Part shown: positions 33,964 to 45,653 of the stretch, in pieces
Layout: each line of letters begins with the position of its first letter
Position numbering within the stretch: the first letter of the stretch is position 1
DNA from: Platanthera guangdongensis
Lineage: Eukaryota; Streptophyta; Magnoliopsida; Asparagales; Orchidaceae
Reading direction: 5' to 3'
Length of the DNA stretch: 64,000 nt
Assembly: GCA_039583875.1 (NCBI GenBank)
Contig: CM077155.1
Location: 13,371,046-13,435,045, forward strand
Notes under the pieces: generated by a model
Told to the model about the DNA's origin: nothing
The model's database searches: none
The model's input: the letters and a program-made list of their open reading frames with translations, nothing else
Made by a program: the position numbers and the translations under genes

Positions 33964-34434
33964 TTAGGTTTTAAAATTAATATTTGCTACTCTCTTATAC
34001 CATTGGTCACAAAGAGACACACTACTTTTTGACATAAAACACATTGAGGTAGAATTATCTAAACAAATAAAATTTAAACAGAAAATATATCTGTTCTGAG
34101 AGAATGTTATGACCATCTCCAAATTTGTAGACGATTTTATCAAACACTTGTCCTTGGAGAACTCAATGATGTAGCCTTTGTCACATAGTTGACTTATGAT
34201 GAGATTATGGTGTAATCCTTCAACATAAGCAACGTCTATAAAAGAGACTACGCCGTTGGAAATCATACCATAACCTTTTCTTGTTCCCCTGTCTGAACCT
34301 CCAAAAATGACCTTTGGTCCATCTTTGACGGGCATATAGTGAAGCAAATGGCTTCTTGTCCCGGTCATGTGCTGAGAGCATCCACTGTCCAAATACCAGA
34401 TTGGAGTTCTATTGGTCTTTCGACATACCTGCAA
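33964..34434 (-). pseudogene. pol: R5 protease and pre-integrase segment
   Basis: Opens with IWYLDSGCSQHMTG, the Copia protease active site (LDSG), followed by VIFGGSDRGTRKGYG and HNLIISQLCDKGY. The upstream boundary is a TTTTTGCAG/GTATGT sequence directly after the gag stop; relative to gag the pol frame is offset by one. Confidence 0.88.
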
Positions 34435-34441
34435 AAATAGA

Positions 34442-36038
34442 TCATTTTACCTTAAGAACCCAAACATATTTGCGTCCTTGGTTCCTGGTTAGCTTACCAC
34501 CACTGGGAACGTTAACTTTACGAGTGGTATGTATCGCATAGCTAACCCGTGGGGTTACAAAGGTAGCGGGGTTATACCAGCAGTCGGTGCCAAAGTGACC
34601 AACTTTGCTGCAATACCAACAGTCAAACCTGTTGTACCTTCTCGGGTACTCCTGCTTTACCTTTTGAAATTTAGGTCTAGCAGAGACACCGCACTTTGTG
34701 GTGGAGGCCTCATTATTGCAGCATACAAAAGGTTTCTGCATCTCCTTTTTCCTTTTGTAGAATGGGCTTGGCTTTAGGTGCCTTCTTGTTGTTATGGCCA
34801 TGTACATATGGACCATAAATCTTCATTTGAATTTCTTCATAAGGTGCTTTGAACATGGTAGCACCAAAGTCACGTAGATGGGTCCATCCCTGGTATCCTG
34901 TATTGGGCTCTAGATAAGTAGGCCTTGCATGATGACCATAGGATGACTCATGGTCAAACATATTCATTGGGAATATTACCTTCCTGAATGATGGTTGGCT
35001 CATGGGGGCTTTCCCCTTTTCTTTGGCTCTAGCCTTTTTTGGCATCCTCACCCTTACCATCAACGTGTCCAAGACCACTACCATTCGTTTGAGCTGAGAA
35101 CTCATCAATGCCAGGGAAAACAGTCTTCAGCTTGGAGTAACTGTCAATGAGTTTACTCTCCACCGCGAGCTTCTCTTCCAGCTCATCAACATATATTTCC
35201 TTCAGTTTTAACATCTAAGTCGAGTCCTTAAGTTCCTCTTTCAAGGAGTGGACTTCATCTCTGAGAGGAAGTAATTGTGCAATTTATTCCTTCAGATTTG
35301 CTTCCACTGCCTTGAGGGAGGCAATCTCTTTAACTTTATTTCGGAGTACCTTTCGGCATTTGTCGAAAGCCTTTAACAAGTGCTCGTGCTGAGACATCAA
35401 CTCTGATCCATTCTCGTCTGAGGAGTAGTCTTCATGGCCACTGGAGGAAGTTTCAGATTCGGAGAGAATGTTGTACGAGTTTACCTTCCCATGGTATTCT
35501 GAGTCACCCACTTCCTCATCAGATTGAGCCATCAACCCAAAGTAGGCTTCTTTGTTTTCAGAACTTGACTCACTCGAATCACTGTTACTGAGAGTCTTCG
35601 TCTTTTTGGCAATGAAGCTCTTCGCTTCTTTCTTCTTCCCTTTGAAGGATCTTTCCTCGTACTTCCTGGAGCTATCCTTCTTATTGTATGGACGCTCCGC
35701 AATCATGTGACCTGATTTGTTACAATAGTAGCAAAAAAATGTTAGAAGAAAGCGGTTTGTTCGGTTTCAATTTATACATGTCTTCCTTATTGTAGCTTTT
35801 CTTAGTTCAATCACTGTCATGTCGTTATCTTCTGGAGTCTGAAGAGAATGATTTATTTTTCATTTGTCTCCTCTTGCTTAGCAGCTTCTTGAACTGCTTT
35901 GAGAGGAGGGAGAATTCTTCATCTGATAGCTCGGAGCCAGACATGCTAGACTCAGATTCTTCAGGAGTGTCAGGGGATCGTGTCCTTACTGGTGTCACAG
36001 CCTTAGATTTTCTTGAGCCTTCTGCCTTCAGGGCCACA
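34442..36038 (-). pseudogene. gag: R5 gag, C-terminal part (right of R8 insertion)
   Basis: Continues the gag sequence cut by R8: LKAEGSRKSKAVTPVRTRSP follows RTSSRDKSVV on the other side, matching the R9 order (ERTVAFKTEATRKYRSKSP). It includes a Ser/Asp-rich region, a first knuckle that has lost its last Cys (CNKSGHMIAER), a coiled coil (35340-35030), and a second, intact knuckle CWYCSKVGHFGTDC near 34630. The gag stop is at 34442. Several frameshifts. Confidence 0.85.
36034..36038 (+). other. R8 left target-site duplication
   Basis: CCACA, identical to 44868-44872. Confidence 0.9.
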
Positions 36039-38011
36039 TGTAACACCCCCATCTGCCGCATGGCATATAACAGAAGGTCCAGCTGGAACCCGACGCAATA
36101 TACCATAGACAGTCGGAAGGGTTACTAAATGAATAATCAAACCAACTAATTAAGACTGCTCGTCCTAATCACAGAGCATTCTAGCGGAAGATTTTAAAGT
36201 TGAAAGAACCCAAACTTAAATCCATCAAATATGAATGTCCACAACTACAACAACAGGAATGAAACCTCAAATACACTGAAACGGGTACATGGCCTTATGA
36301 CCTTACAAATGTTCATAAAATATAACATGTCTTACATACATCGGCTCGCAGGCCGGCCACACAAGATAAATGTAAAAACAACTATTCTACGGCCTTCTAG
36401 GGCCATCACAGCAACATGGGCTCCAGCCCGCTATTTGGCGCTCGACTCCGTAGCACCTGCAAGAACATACCACCGCACGATGGCAAATAAGGCAACGGTC
36501 AGCTAAAAGCCGACCAAATTATAACAACCCCGCCCCTTACTCGGGACGGCGGTGCTCTTTCCCTGCATAGCATTAGTGCAATAAGATAATATAGCACAAT
36601 TATATTTCTCCACAGGTGTAGGCTCGCACGACCAAACACCCCGTGTACTCAGGGCACATTCATGGTGAACCCTGACCAATCAGTGCATTCACCACCACCC
36701 CCAAGATGGCAATAACATGTGAGCATTTAGCCTATCTGACCACCGTCTAAGGCTCCGACTATGCCTACAGCCAGTGCCCGTCTTCGGATTTCTCGCACCG
36801 TACCACATAGCCTAGGTCCAATTCCACTTGCCCGTTGCTCACGCCGCATATATAATTTAAGTCCTATGCGCGGGCCAAGCTTCTCTCGGATCCCAATTTT
36901 TTCCAAAACAATCTCATAACCCAGTTATGATCAAGGCCGGTTCCCAGACAGCCAAGTTAGCAGAACACATTTCCGCTCAGTTTTCCGGGTGCACCTTGAA
37001 GCTAACCTCCAAGGATCCCTGCTGCAATCTACCGTGTAGAAACCCGAAAAACCCAAAGCACGGAGTCTTCTCCGGCAAAACATATCAAATGCAACATCAC
37101 CGATCAAGACAAGACACGTCCGCGTAGGCTTCACACACAATGCCTATGCCCGTACTTACGATTCCGGGCTCTATATGCAACACAAGGGGGACTATTCACA
37201 TCAACCCCAAGGAACACCACGCACTCACCGCACACTCGCGGGAGCGGGGTTCCCTATGCAAAAGAAAGAGCTTCAAACGCTCAAGTTGAGAATCGTTACA
37301 CTTGTAGTCCGTTTTGTCGTCATGGAAAAACTACGCGGATAGAACTCTTCGCAACGACCTTCCCTCCACGGATCCGCTCTCAGACTTCGAAATGGTGCTC
37401 CGATGCTCCGCCGGCGGCCGGAAACCTCCTTCTTCTTCCTCTTCTCTCTCACTTTGGAAGGAGAAAGCTTTGGAGAGAAAATGAGGAATTAACCCCCTAT
37501 TCCCGGCCTTAACAGAGCAGGATCTCATCTGGGCCGTCGAATCTTAATGCAAGAAAACGAACGGCTCAGATCTGCACAAAATCCTCCAGACCTGGGCCGA
37601 ACACGGCTTGGCACACGGCCGTGTCCCAGGCCGTGTGCCTCGATCCAGGCACAATCGTCGAACTGAGAGACACACACGGGACATGACACGCCCGTGTCTC
37701 ACCTGACACGCCCGTGTCGGGTTCTTCGACACGCCCGTGTTCGGGGGCGTGTCACGCATAACCGCCACGGCAACGGACACGACCCTACTGCACATGGGTA
37801 GGGACACAGGTTGGCACACGCCCGTGTCGGAGGACACGCCCGTGTCATCCGGCCGTGTTCCTGGCCGTGTCCTTCTCGGGTTGAAAATGGCCAAAAAAAT
37901 CACCAGCCAGACACGGCCTTGGACACGCCCGTGTCCTAGGCCGTGTACCCCTACAGGCACCAAAAACCATTTTTTCGTGACCGACTCGCACACAATATTC
38001 GGGGCGTTACA
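36039..38011 (-). repeat. R8 3' LTR
   Basis: TGTAACACCCCC to GCGTTACA, 1973 bp, collinear with 42895-44867 with scattered substitutions. No gene is seen; short frames here are shadows. Confidence 0.93.
37600..37948. repeat. R8 palindrome array (ACACGGCCGTGT / GACACGCCCGTGTC)
   Basis: About ten copies of the ACAC-GSCC-GTGT motif lie within 350 bp. ACACGGCCGTGT is a perfect 12-bp palindrome; the commoner ACACGCCCGTGT differs by one base. The array lies near the outer end of the LTR (start of U3). Confidence 0.9.
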
Positions 38012-38027
38012 AATCTCCCTCACTTAA
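38012..38027 (-). other. R8 polypurine tract
   Basis: The minus strand reads TAAGTGAGGGAGATTT immediately before the LTR edge. Confidence 0.8.
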
Positions 38028-38065
38028 GGAATTTCATCCCGAAATTAAACAAAGGTACACAAAAT

Positions 38066-38413
38066 TTAACTGATACCTGGGGGAAACAACTCGGGGTATT
38101 CCTCCAACATAGCTTGCTCTCGCTCCCAAGAAAGCTCCTCACGCCCGCAATTATCCCAACGGACTTTTACCATTCGTACCTCCTTGTTGCGGAGTCGTTT
38201 GACTGCAACATCTTCAATTCGCACTGGCTTGACCCTTGTTGTTAACTCATAATCAACTGGTACCTGATTGTCCGCAACGATCTGCGAAGGCCCTTGAACT
38301 GCCTTACGCAACACCGATACATGGAACACGTCATGCAGCCCACTCAAGTCCATCGACAGCTTCAACCTATACGCTGCCTCGCCAACACACTCCAGGATTT
38401 CAAATGGTCCAAG
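38066..38413 (-). pseudogene. pol: R8 integrase C-terminus and chromodomain
   Basis: After the stop at 38414 the frame goes on with an LGPFEILECVGEAAYRL block, then HDVFHVSVLRKA. The chromodomain-like end has IEDVAVKRLRNKEVRMVKV and RWDNCGREELSWE, closing PELF. This GPFxI...FHVS...L plus chromodomain order is standard for Tekay-type chromoviruses. It is separated from integrase only by one nonsense change (Tyr codon to TAA). Confidence 0.88.
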
Positions 38414-39760
38414 TTATCTCGGACCCAGCTTCTTCAAGTGTCGAACCCGCGATACACCCTTGAATGGCTTGATCTTTAAATATACCATGTCGCCAACGTT
38501 GAACTCCATATTTCTATGTTTGGCATTGTAATACTTTGACTGTCTATCCTGAGCAATCTTCAGCCTTTCCTGAATTGTTCGTATCATTGAAGTGGCGTCT
38601 TCCACCGCTTGACGTTTATACAACTTCGATTCGCCTGCCTCCAACCAAGAAAACGGCGTACGACACTTCCTCCCGTACATGGCTTCGAAAGGTGTCATTC
38701 CAATACTTGCCTGAAAGCTGTTGTTGTACGTAAACTCCACCATGTACAAGTGATACTCCCAATTCTTCCCGAAATCTAGGACGCACATGCGAAGCATGTC
38801 CTCCATAGTCCTGTTGACTCTCTCGGTTTGGCCATCTGTCTGCTGGTGAAAGGTTGTACTGAACTTTAGCTTAGTACCCAACAGACCATGCACCAACCTC
38901 CAGTCATTCGACGTGAAGCGTCCATCACGATCACTAACAATACTGCGAGGCACACCATGCAATCGTACAATGTTATCCACGTAGAGTTTGGCTAACTTTT
39001 CCACCGGATCCTCCTTTCTGACTGGGATAAAGTGCGACACCTTTGTCAACCTATCTACGACCACCCAAATGGCGTCGTTTCCCTTCTGCGACTTCGGCAA
39101 ACTGTGCACAAAATCCATAGATATGTCGTCAAACTTCCATTCTGGGATAGGAAGGGATTTCAAGAAACCTCCGGGCTTCTGGCATTCCGCTTTCACCAAT
39201 GCACAAGTACGGCACTTGGCCACATAAAGTGCCACATCCTTCTTCAAACCCGGCCACCTGAATAATTTCTTCACGTCTCTATACATCTTCGTGCTTCCCG
39301 GGTGGATTGAGTACTTGGTATGATGAGCCTCATACATCAACTCCTCCCGAATATTATCCGCACTAGGAACGCATAGACGACCATCCTTCCTTAGCAACCC
39401 ATCTTCAACCACAAACTGGGAATTTGACCCATCCAAAGCTTCATCCAAGATCTGCTTCATGCTGCTATCCTGAACCAAAGCCCGCCGAACTCTATCCTCT
39501 AGGTCACACTGCAGCTCTGTCCAAAACAGTTTTGCCTCGGAACTAGACTGCTTATCGATGCAAGATATCTCCAATGCCTCCAACTCTTGGACCAATCTCT
39601 TATCATGTACTGATAACCAGTTGGCTTGTGCGGGAATCTTACAACTCAACGCATCTGCCACTACATTTCCCTTCCCAGGCACATAGTGTATCTTAAAGGT
39701 GTAGTCCCGTAAGAACTCCATCCACCTCCTCTGCCTCATGTTCAGATCCTTTTGGTCCAA
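38414..39760 (-). pseudogene. pol: R8 RNase H end and integrase
   Basis: Opens [17 protein letters not shown] (end of RNase H) and VPGKGNVVADALS. The zinc finger has its histidines in EAHHTKYSIHPG and its cysteines in KCRTCALVK. The core has DDISMDFVHSLP, VSDRDGRFTS and DGQTERVNRT, so D, D and E are intact, followed by TPFEAMYGRKCRTP. The open frame of 448 codons ends at a TAA at 38414. Catalytically it looks complete. Confidence 0.93.
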
Positions 39761-39951
39761 TAGGTACTTAAACTTTTATGATCGGTGTAAATATCGACCT
39801 TCACACCGTACAGATAGTGCCTCCAAAGCTTTAGAGCAAATATCACGGCCGCTAACTCTAAGTCGTGGACCAGATAATTCCTCTCGTGAACCTTCAATTG
39901 TCGTGAACCATAAGCTATCACTATCCCATGCTGTAGTAGAACACAGCCCAA
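39742..39951 (-). pseudogene. pol: R8 RNase H
   Basis: Segment from the GCVLLQHG block through [20 protein letters not shown] to [13 protein letters not shown] at 39979 (probably from CAG) separates it from RT. A one-base shift near 39770 separates it from the integrase frame. Confidence 0.88.
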
Positions 39952-39978
39952 ACCACTGCCCGAAGCATCACTATAGAT

Positions 39979-41463
39979 CTATAACCCTTCGGTTCCACTT
40001 GGCGAACATAAAATGGGCGCCGTGGTCAAGCGCATCTTCAATTCTTCAAAAGCCTGTTCGCACTCCGAAGACCACACAAAATTCTGATCCTTTCTTGTCA
40101 ATGTCGTGAGTGGTAGTGCTATCCGCGAGAAGTTCTCTATGAATCGCCTGTAGTAGCCAGCAAGCCCCAGAAAACTCCGGACCTCTGCCACCGTAGTCAA
40201 AGTAGGCCACTCCCGTATCGCCACTATCTTCGCCGGATCCACAGCTATTCCTTCTCCACTGACAACATGACCAAGGAACGCTATCGAGGATAACCAGAAT
40301 TCACACTTGGAGAACTTTGTATACAACTGACTTTTCCTCAATGTCTCCAATACCATGTGTAAATGCTTGTAGTGATCCTCCTCGCACCGCGAATACACCA
40401 GGATATCATCGATAAATACTATCACAAACTGATCCAGGTATTCTCTAAACGTCCTATTCATCAGATCCATAAACACAGATGGCGCATTCGTCAACCCAAA
40501 CGGCATAACCGTAAACTCGTAATGCCCAAACCGCGTACTGAATGCTGTCTTTGGGATGTCGCTCTCCCTTATCCTCAACTGATAGTAACCGGACTTCAAA
40601 TCTAACTTCAAATATACAGTTGATCCAACCAATTGATCAAATAGATCGTCAATCCTCGGGATTGGATATTTGTTCTTCTCCGTAAGTTTGTTCAATTCCT
40701 GATAATCGATACAAAGCCGCAAGCTCCCATCTTTCTTCTTAACAAAGAGAACTGGTGCGCTCCAAGGCGACGAACTTGGACGCACATAACCTTGCTCTAG
40801 CAACTCTTGCAGTTGCACCTTCAACTCTGCCATTTCTCTTGGGGCTATCTGATAGGGGGAGCGTGACACCGGTTTGGCACCCGGTACCAGCTCTATAGTA
40901 AAGTCTATCTCCCACTGAGGAGGGACTCCTGGGAGATCATCTGGAAACACATCAGGATACTCGGACACAACTGGGATGCTATCCAAACTAGGCTTAGGCG
41001 TCGAAGTCTGCACTAGAGTGACATATAGTTCTGCCCCAGATCGAACTGCCTTGAACATCTGAAGTGCTGACATCGGAACCTTCCCTGACCCCTTCATGCC
41101 CGCAAAAGTAGTCTCTTGATCAGTGTCCAAACCCAACTTGACTTCTTTACGGTTGCAATCAATACATGCACTTTGCTCCGAGAGCCAATCCATACCGAAG
41201 ATTACGTCGAACTCCACTAATGGTAGAATCAACGCCCGCAAATCAAACTCCCGGTCTCCAATCCGAATCTTCACAACACAAACCCTATCCGCACGCATTG
41301 AGCACCCATTAGGCAACAACACATCCAACTTGTTTTCTGCCATCGAGAACGGAACTCCGATGCGCGATATAAGTTTTTCGGACAAGAAGGAATGTGATGC
41401 TCCCGTATCAAAAAGGGCTCTCGCCGGGAACCCAAAGATTAACACAAAGCCTAGCACTGACAA
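39979..41463 (-). pseudogene. pol: R8 protease and reverse transcriptase
   Basis: Open frame of 494 codons. Protease motif [13 protein letters not shown] near residue 20 and [12 protein letters not shown] includes [32 protein letters not shown] and the catalytic FIDD ([11 protein letters not shown]), then [11 protein letters not shown] and the start of RNase H. The frame itself is intact; pol is broken only further on. It follows gag after about 50 nt with several stops and a TTTGTCAG. Confidence 0.93.
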
Positions 41464-41516
41464 ACGTAAGCTAACAAATACAAAGGTAACAACTATAAAA
41501 GTTAAACCACTGTAAT

Positions 41517-42605
41517 TTAACTCATAACTGCCACCACGTCTGCTTGCTTTATGGCCTCCTGCAGACCAAGGTTGTAGACTCTAGGCTGGGCTGGAGCATG
41601 ATGGGATGCGGTTGACTCCACCGCCTTCCCTTTCTCCTCATAAGTCGCTCCAGGTCTCCTCTCAGACTTTGAACGTCCGCTCCAACACTCCCGAGCAAAA
41701 TTCCCCGTCTTCCCGCAGTTGTAGCAAGCTCCGGGAACTCGACTTGTAGTTTCCCCCGACACATCAGCCGAAGGGGCTGAGTTCGAAGTCCTCCGCTTCT
41801 TGTTCCACCTGCAGAAACTTGACTTATTATATGGCACCTTGAACTCGGTCTTCCTTTCTCCTGGGTCCTTCTTCTCTTGAACTTTCTTCACAACGTTTTC
41901 CAACGATCGGGCCTAATTAACCAAGGCTAGGAAGCCCTGCGCCTTAGGCCCAACAAGGAGTAACTGTAAATCGCCGCGAAGACCCTCATAAAATCGGTTG
42001 GTCTTCCTCTCTTCTTCTGTAAACATAACACCAGCATAACGACCCAACCGTGTGAACTCATGCAGATATTCGTCCACGCTTCTGGATCCCTGAGTCAACC
42101 CAAGAAATTGATTCTCCATCTCCAACTTCTGAGCAGAGGGTACAAATCTGGCTAGGAACAATCTTGAAAATTCTTCCATCGGCACATCTGCAAGTTGCCT
42201 TCCCGCTAGAAGATGAAACTCCATCTCGTCCCACCACAGCCTCGCTTCACCTTCCAAAAGGAAAGTCGCTATGGTGGTCTTCTGCCACTCTTCAGTTATT
42301 GTGGTCGTCAAGACCCTCTTTATGGAAGAGAGCCAGTCCTCAGCTTGAGTTGGCATTCCAACCCCATTAAATCTCGGAGGATTAAAGCCCATCACATGCT
42401 TTAACTGCCTCTCTGTAGTTCTTCTCGGCTCTACCAACTCCACTGCTGCGCGTTCCACCACTCTCGGCTCTGCCACCCTAACCGGTTCTTGCTCATTCAC
42501 AGGAGGTGTGCGATGCATTTGCCCTGCAGGTTGGGCATTTATCATTGTGAACACTGCCTCATCCACCATCCTGATGGTTTCCGCTGAAGGAGGTGTAGCA
42601 GGCAC
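41517..42605 (-). pseudogene. gag: R8 gag
   Basis: The frame opens without a clear ATG (the first Met is MVDEAVF near 42575). The capsid has an LKHVMGFNPPRFNG block, AEDWLSSIKRVL, EGEARLWWDE and EFSRLFLARFVP, the usual chromovirus order. A TAG at about 41911 (probably from CAG) breaks it. A knuckle CYNCGKTGNFARECWSG (an Asn in the usual His position, GNF for GHF) lies near 41720. It ends at 41517. Confidence 0.9.
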
Positions 42606-42881
42606 GTCCCTTGGTGCACTACTTTCCGCTGATTGTGGATTCTCTAACTGACCAGCACCGCTCCCAGCTGCCTATAGTAGCAAAGACACATGATTAGACG
42701 ACAAACAAATTGCTAAAAGCAATCATTGGAACACTCAGGTTCCACCAAACAAGTGTATTTTCATTCCTAAGTGGACATTCATGGGTTCTTTTTGATGTTA
42801 TCACGATGACGCACGCATGTGCTCACCACCCCTTAAAAGAATTCGCCCACGAATTCATTTAAGCCTGACCGTAACCAGAAG
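42606..42881 (-). other. R8 leader
   Basis: Non-coding leader between primer-binding site and gag. The frame is open just upstream of 42605 but no ATG is seen. Confidence 0.6.
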
Positions 42882-42891
42882 TCTGATACCA
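42882..42891 (-). other. R8 primer-binding site
   Basis: The minus strand reads TGGTATCAGA, matching initiator-Met tRNA, 3 nt from the LTR edge. Confidence 0.8.
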
Positions 42892-42894
42892 AAT

Positions 42895-44867
42895 TGTAAC
42901 ACCCCCATCTGTCGCATGGTATATAACAGAAGGTCCAACTCGAACCCGACGCCATATACCACAGACAGTCGGAAGGGTTACTAAATGAATAATCAAATCA
43001 ACCAATTAAGACTACTCGTCCTAATCACAGAGCATTCTAGCGGAAGATTTTAAAGTTGAAAGAACCCAAACTTAAATCCATCAAATATGAATGTCCACAA
43101 CTACAACTACAGGAATGAAACCCCAAATACACTGAAATGGGTACATGGCCTTATGGCCTTACAAATGTTCATAAAATATAACATGTCTTACATACATCGG
43201 CTCGCAGGACGGCCACACATGATAAATGTAAAAACAACTATTCTACGGCCTTCTAGGGCCAGCACAGCAACATGGGCTCCAGCCCGCTATTTGGCGCTCG
43301 GCTCCGCAGCACCTGCAAGCACATACCAACGCACGATGGCAAACAAGGCAACGGTCAGCTAAAAGAAGACCAAATTATAACGACCCCGCCCCTTACTCGG
43401 GACGGCGGTGCTCTTTCCCTGCATAGCATTAGTGCAATAAGATAATATAGTGCAATTATATTTCGCCACAGGTGTAGGCTCGCACGACCAAACACCCCGT
43501 GCACTCAGGGCACATTCATGGTGAACCCTGACCAATCAGTGCATTCACCACCACCCCCAGGATGGCAATAACATGTGAGCATTTATCCTATCTGACCACC
43601 GTCTAAGGCTCCGACTATGCCTACGGCCAGTGCCCGTCTTCGGATTTCTCGCACCGTACCACATAGCCTAGGTCCAATTCCACTTGCCCGTTGCTCACGC
43701 CACATATACAATTTAAGTCCTACGCGCGGGCCAAGCTTCTCTCGGATCCCAAATTTTTCCAAAACAATCTCATAACCCAGTTATGATCAAGGCCGGTTCC
43801 CAGACCGCCAAGTTAGCAGAACACGTTTCCGCTCATTTTTCCGGGTGCACCTTGAAGCTAACCTCCAAGGATCCCTGCTGTAATCTACCGCGTAGAAACC
43901 CGAAAAACCTAAAGCACGGAGTCTTCTCCGGCAAAACATATCAAATGCAACATCACCGATCCAGACAAAACACGTCCGGGTAGGCTTCACACACAATGTC
44001 TATGCCCGTACGTATGATTCCGGGCTCTATATGCAACACAAGGGGGACTATTCACATCAACCCCAAGGAACACCACGCACTCACCGCACACTCGCGGGAG
44101 CGGGTTTCCCTATGCAAAAGAAAGAGCTCCAAACGCTCAAGTTGAGAATCGTTACACTTGTAGTCCGTTTTGGCGCCATGGAAAAACTACGCGGATAGAA
44201 CTCTTTGCAACGAACTTCCCTCCACGGATCCGCTCTCAGACTTCGAAATGGTGCTCCGATGCTCCGCCAGCGGCCGGAAACCTCCTTCTTCTTCCTCTTC
44301 TCTCTCAGTTTGGAAGGAGAAAGCTTTGGAGAGAAAATGAGGAATTAACCCCATATTCCCGGCCTTAACAGAGCAGGATCTCATCTGGGCCGTCGGATCT
44401 TAATTAAAGAAAACGAACGGCTCAGATCTGCACAAAATCCTCCAGACCTGGGCCGAACACGGCTTGGCACACGGCCGTGTCCCAGGCCGTGTGCCTCGAT
44501 CCAGGAACGATCGTCGAACTGAGAGACGCACACGGGACATGACACGCCTGTGTCTCACCTGACACGCCCGTGTCGGGTTCCTCGACACGCCCGTGTTCGG
44601 GGGCGTGTCACGCATAACTGCCACGACAACGGACACGACCCTACTGCACACGGGTAGGGACACGGGTTGGCACACGCCCGTGTCGGACGACACGCCCATG
44701 TCATCCGGCCGTGTTCCTGGCCGTGTCCTTCTCGGGTTGAAAAAGGCCAAAAAAATCACTAGCCAGACACGGTCTTGGACACGCCCGTGTCCTAGGCCGT
44801 GTACCCCTACAGGCACCAAAAACCCTTTTTCCGCGACCGACTCGCACACAATATTCGGGGCGTTACA
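42895..44867 (-). repeat. R8 5' LTR
   Basis: 1973 bp, TGTAACACCCCC to GCGTTACA. Carries the second copy of the ACACGGCCGTGT array at about 44455-44800. No gene is seen. Confidence 0.93.
44455..44800. repeat. R8 palindrome array in 5' LTR
   Basis: Same motif series as 37600-37948, with a few substitutions, such as ACACGCCTGTGT and ACACGCCCATGT. Confidence 0.88.
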
Positions 44868-44872
44868 CCACA
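44868..44872 (+). other. R8 right target-site duplication
   Basis: CCACA, identical to 36034-36038. Confidence 0.9.
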
Positions 44873-45566
44873 GACTTATCTCTGCTGGAAGTTCTGTTGT
44901 TCTGCTCCTCCTTCTGTAGTGTATTCATTTGTAGCTCATAGCAGAATAGCTTTCCGAATAGATTCTGCTGATCTATATCCGGTAGCTTCATGAATTCTCT
45001 TATGGCAACAACTTTTGTGTCCCAGTCCTTTGTCAAGGATCCAAGGAACATGTCATTTATTTCACCATAAGTGAAGATGCAGCCATAGTTCCTGAGACCG
45101 TTCACTATCTTGAAGAACTTTTCAAAACTGTCAGCTATGGAGTCGTCAACACCTTGCTTGAAGGCTTCATACTCCTGGTTCAACAACGATCTACGATCAT
45201 CTCTCACTTCTTCAGTGCCTTACATCAGTAGAAAAAGACAGTCCCATATCTCTTTGGCAGATTTGCAGTGAAATAAGTTCTGGAGCATGGAATTGTCCAC
45301 TGCACTTGCTATGATATTCTTAACCTACTTGTCAAGGGAGAATAAGGCAATCTTTTCCTTGTTGAGATCCATTATCTTTTTAGGATCATGATCGTAGGAT
45401 TTATTGTTGATGCTTGAGTAGGGATGCGAGGTCCTTCTTCCACTATCTGGAAAAACCTCGGATCAGCAGCTTCCATGTAGAACCGAACCCGTTCTTTCCA
45501 CATGTGAAAGTATTCCTTTGTCCATATCAGTATCTTCATGGACTACCTGTCTTTGCTTCTATCCAT
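44873..45566 (-). pseudogene. gag: R5 gag, N-terminal part (left of R8 insertion in gene order)
   Basis: Possible ATG at 45566. A segment MWKERVRFYMEAADPR corresponds to IWKERVRLFMEASDPR of R9. The frame from 45207 has RSLLNQEYEAF and SLTKDWDTKVVAIREF, typical of this Copia gag, and ends at RTSSRDKSVV at the R8 edge. Stops and shifts occur between 45530 and 45210. Confidence 0.85.
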
Positions 45567-45641
45567 GGTGAAAGAGAGGAATCTCTGAACGCTAGATCAG
45601 GTATCTTTATCAAGGTGTTAACCTTATTTGACCAACCTCCC

Positions 45642-45651
45642 TCTGATACCA
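45642..45651 (-). other. R5 primer-binding site
   Basis: The minus strand reads TGGTATCAGA followed by GGGAGG, 2 nt from the LTR edge at 45654. Confidence 0.8.
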
Positions 45652-45653
45652 AT

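Larger units (their letters stand above)
36039..44867 (-). mobile_element. R8: Ty3 chromovirus (Tekay/Del-like) inserted in R5 gag
   Basis: 8829 bp with two LTRs of identical length (1973 bp), perfect duplication CCACA, primer-binding site at 42882 and polypurine tract at 38012. Minus-strand order: gag, protease, RT, RNase H, integrase, chromodomain. Joining the flanks restores a continuous R5 gag, which confirms the insertion. Only a few breaks in pol, so it is younger than R5. The LTRs carry a dense ACACGGCCGTGT array. Confidence 0.94.
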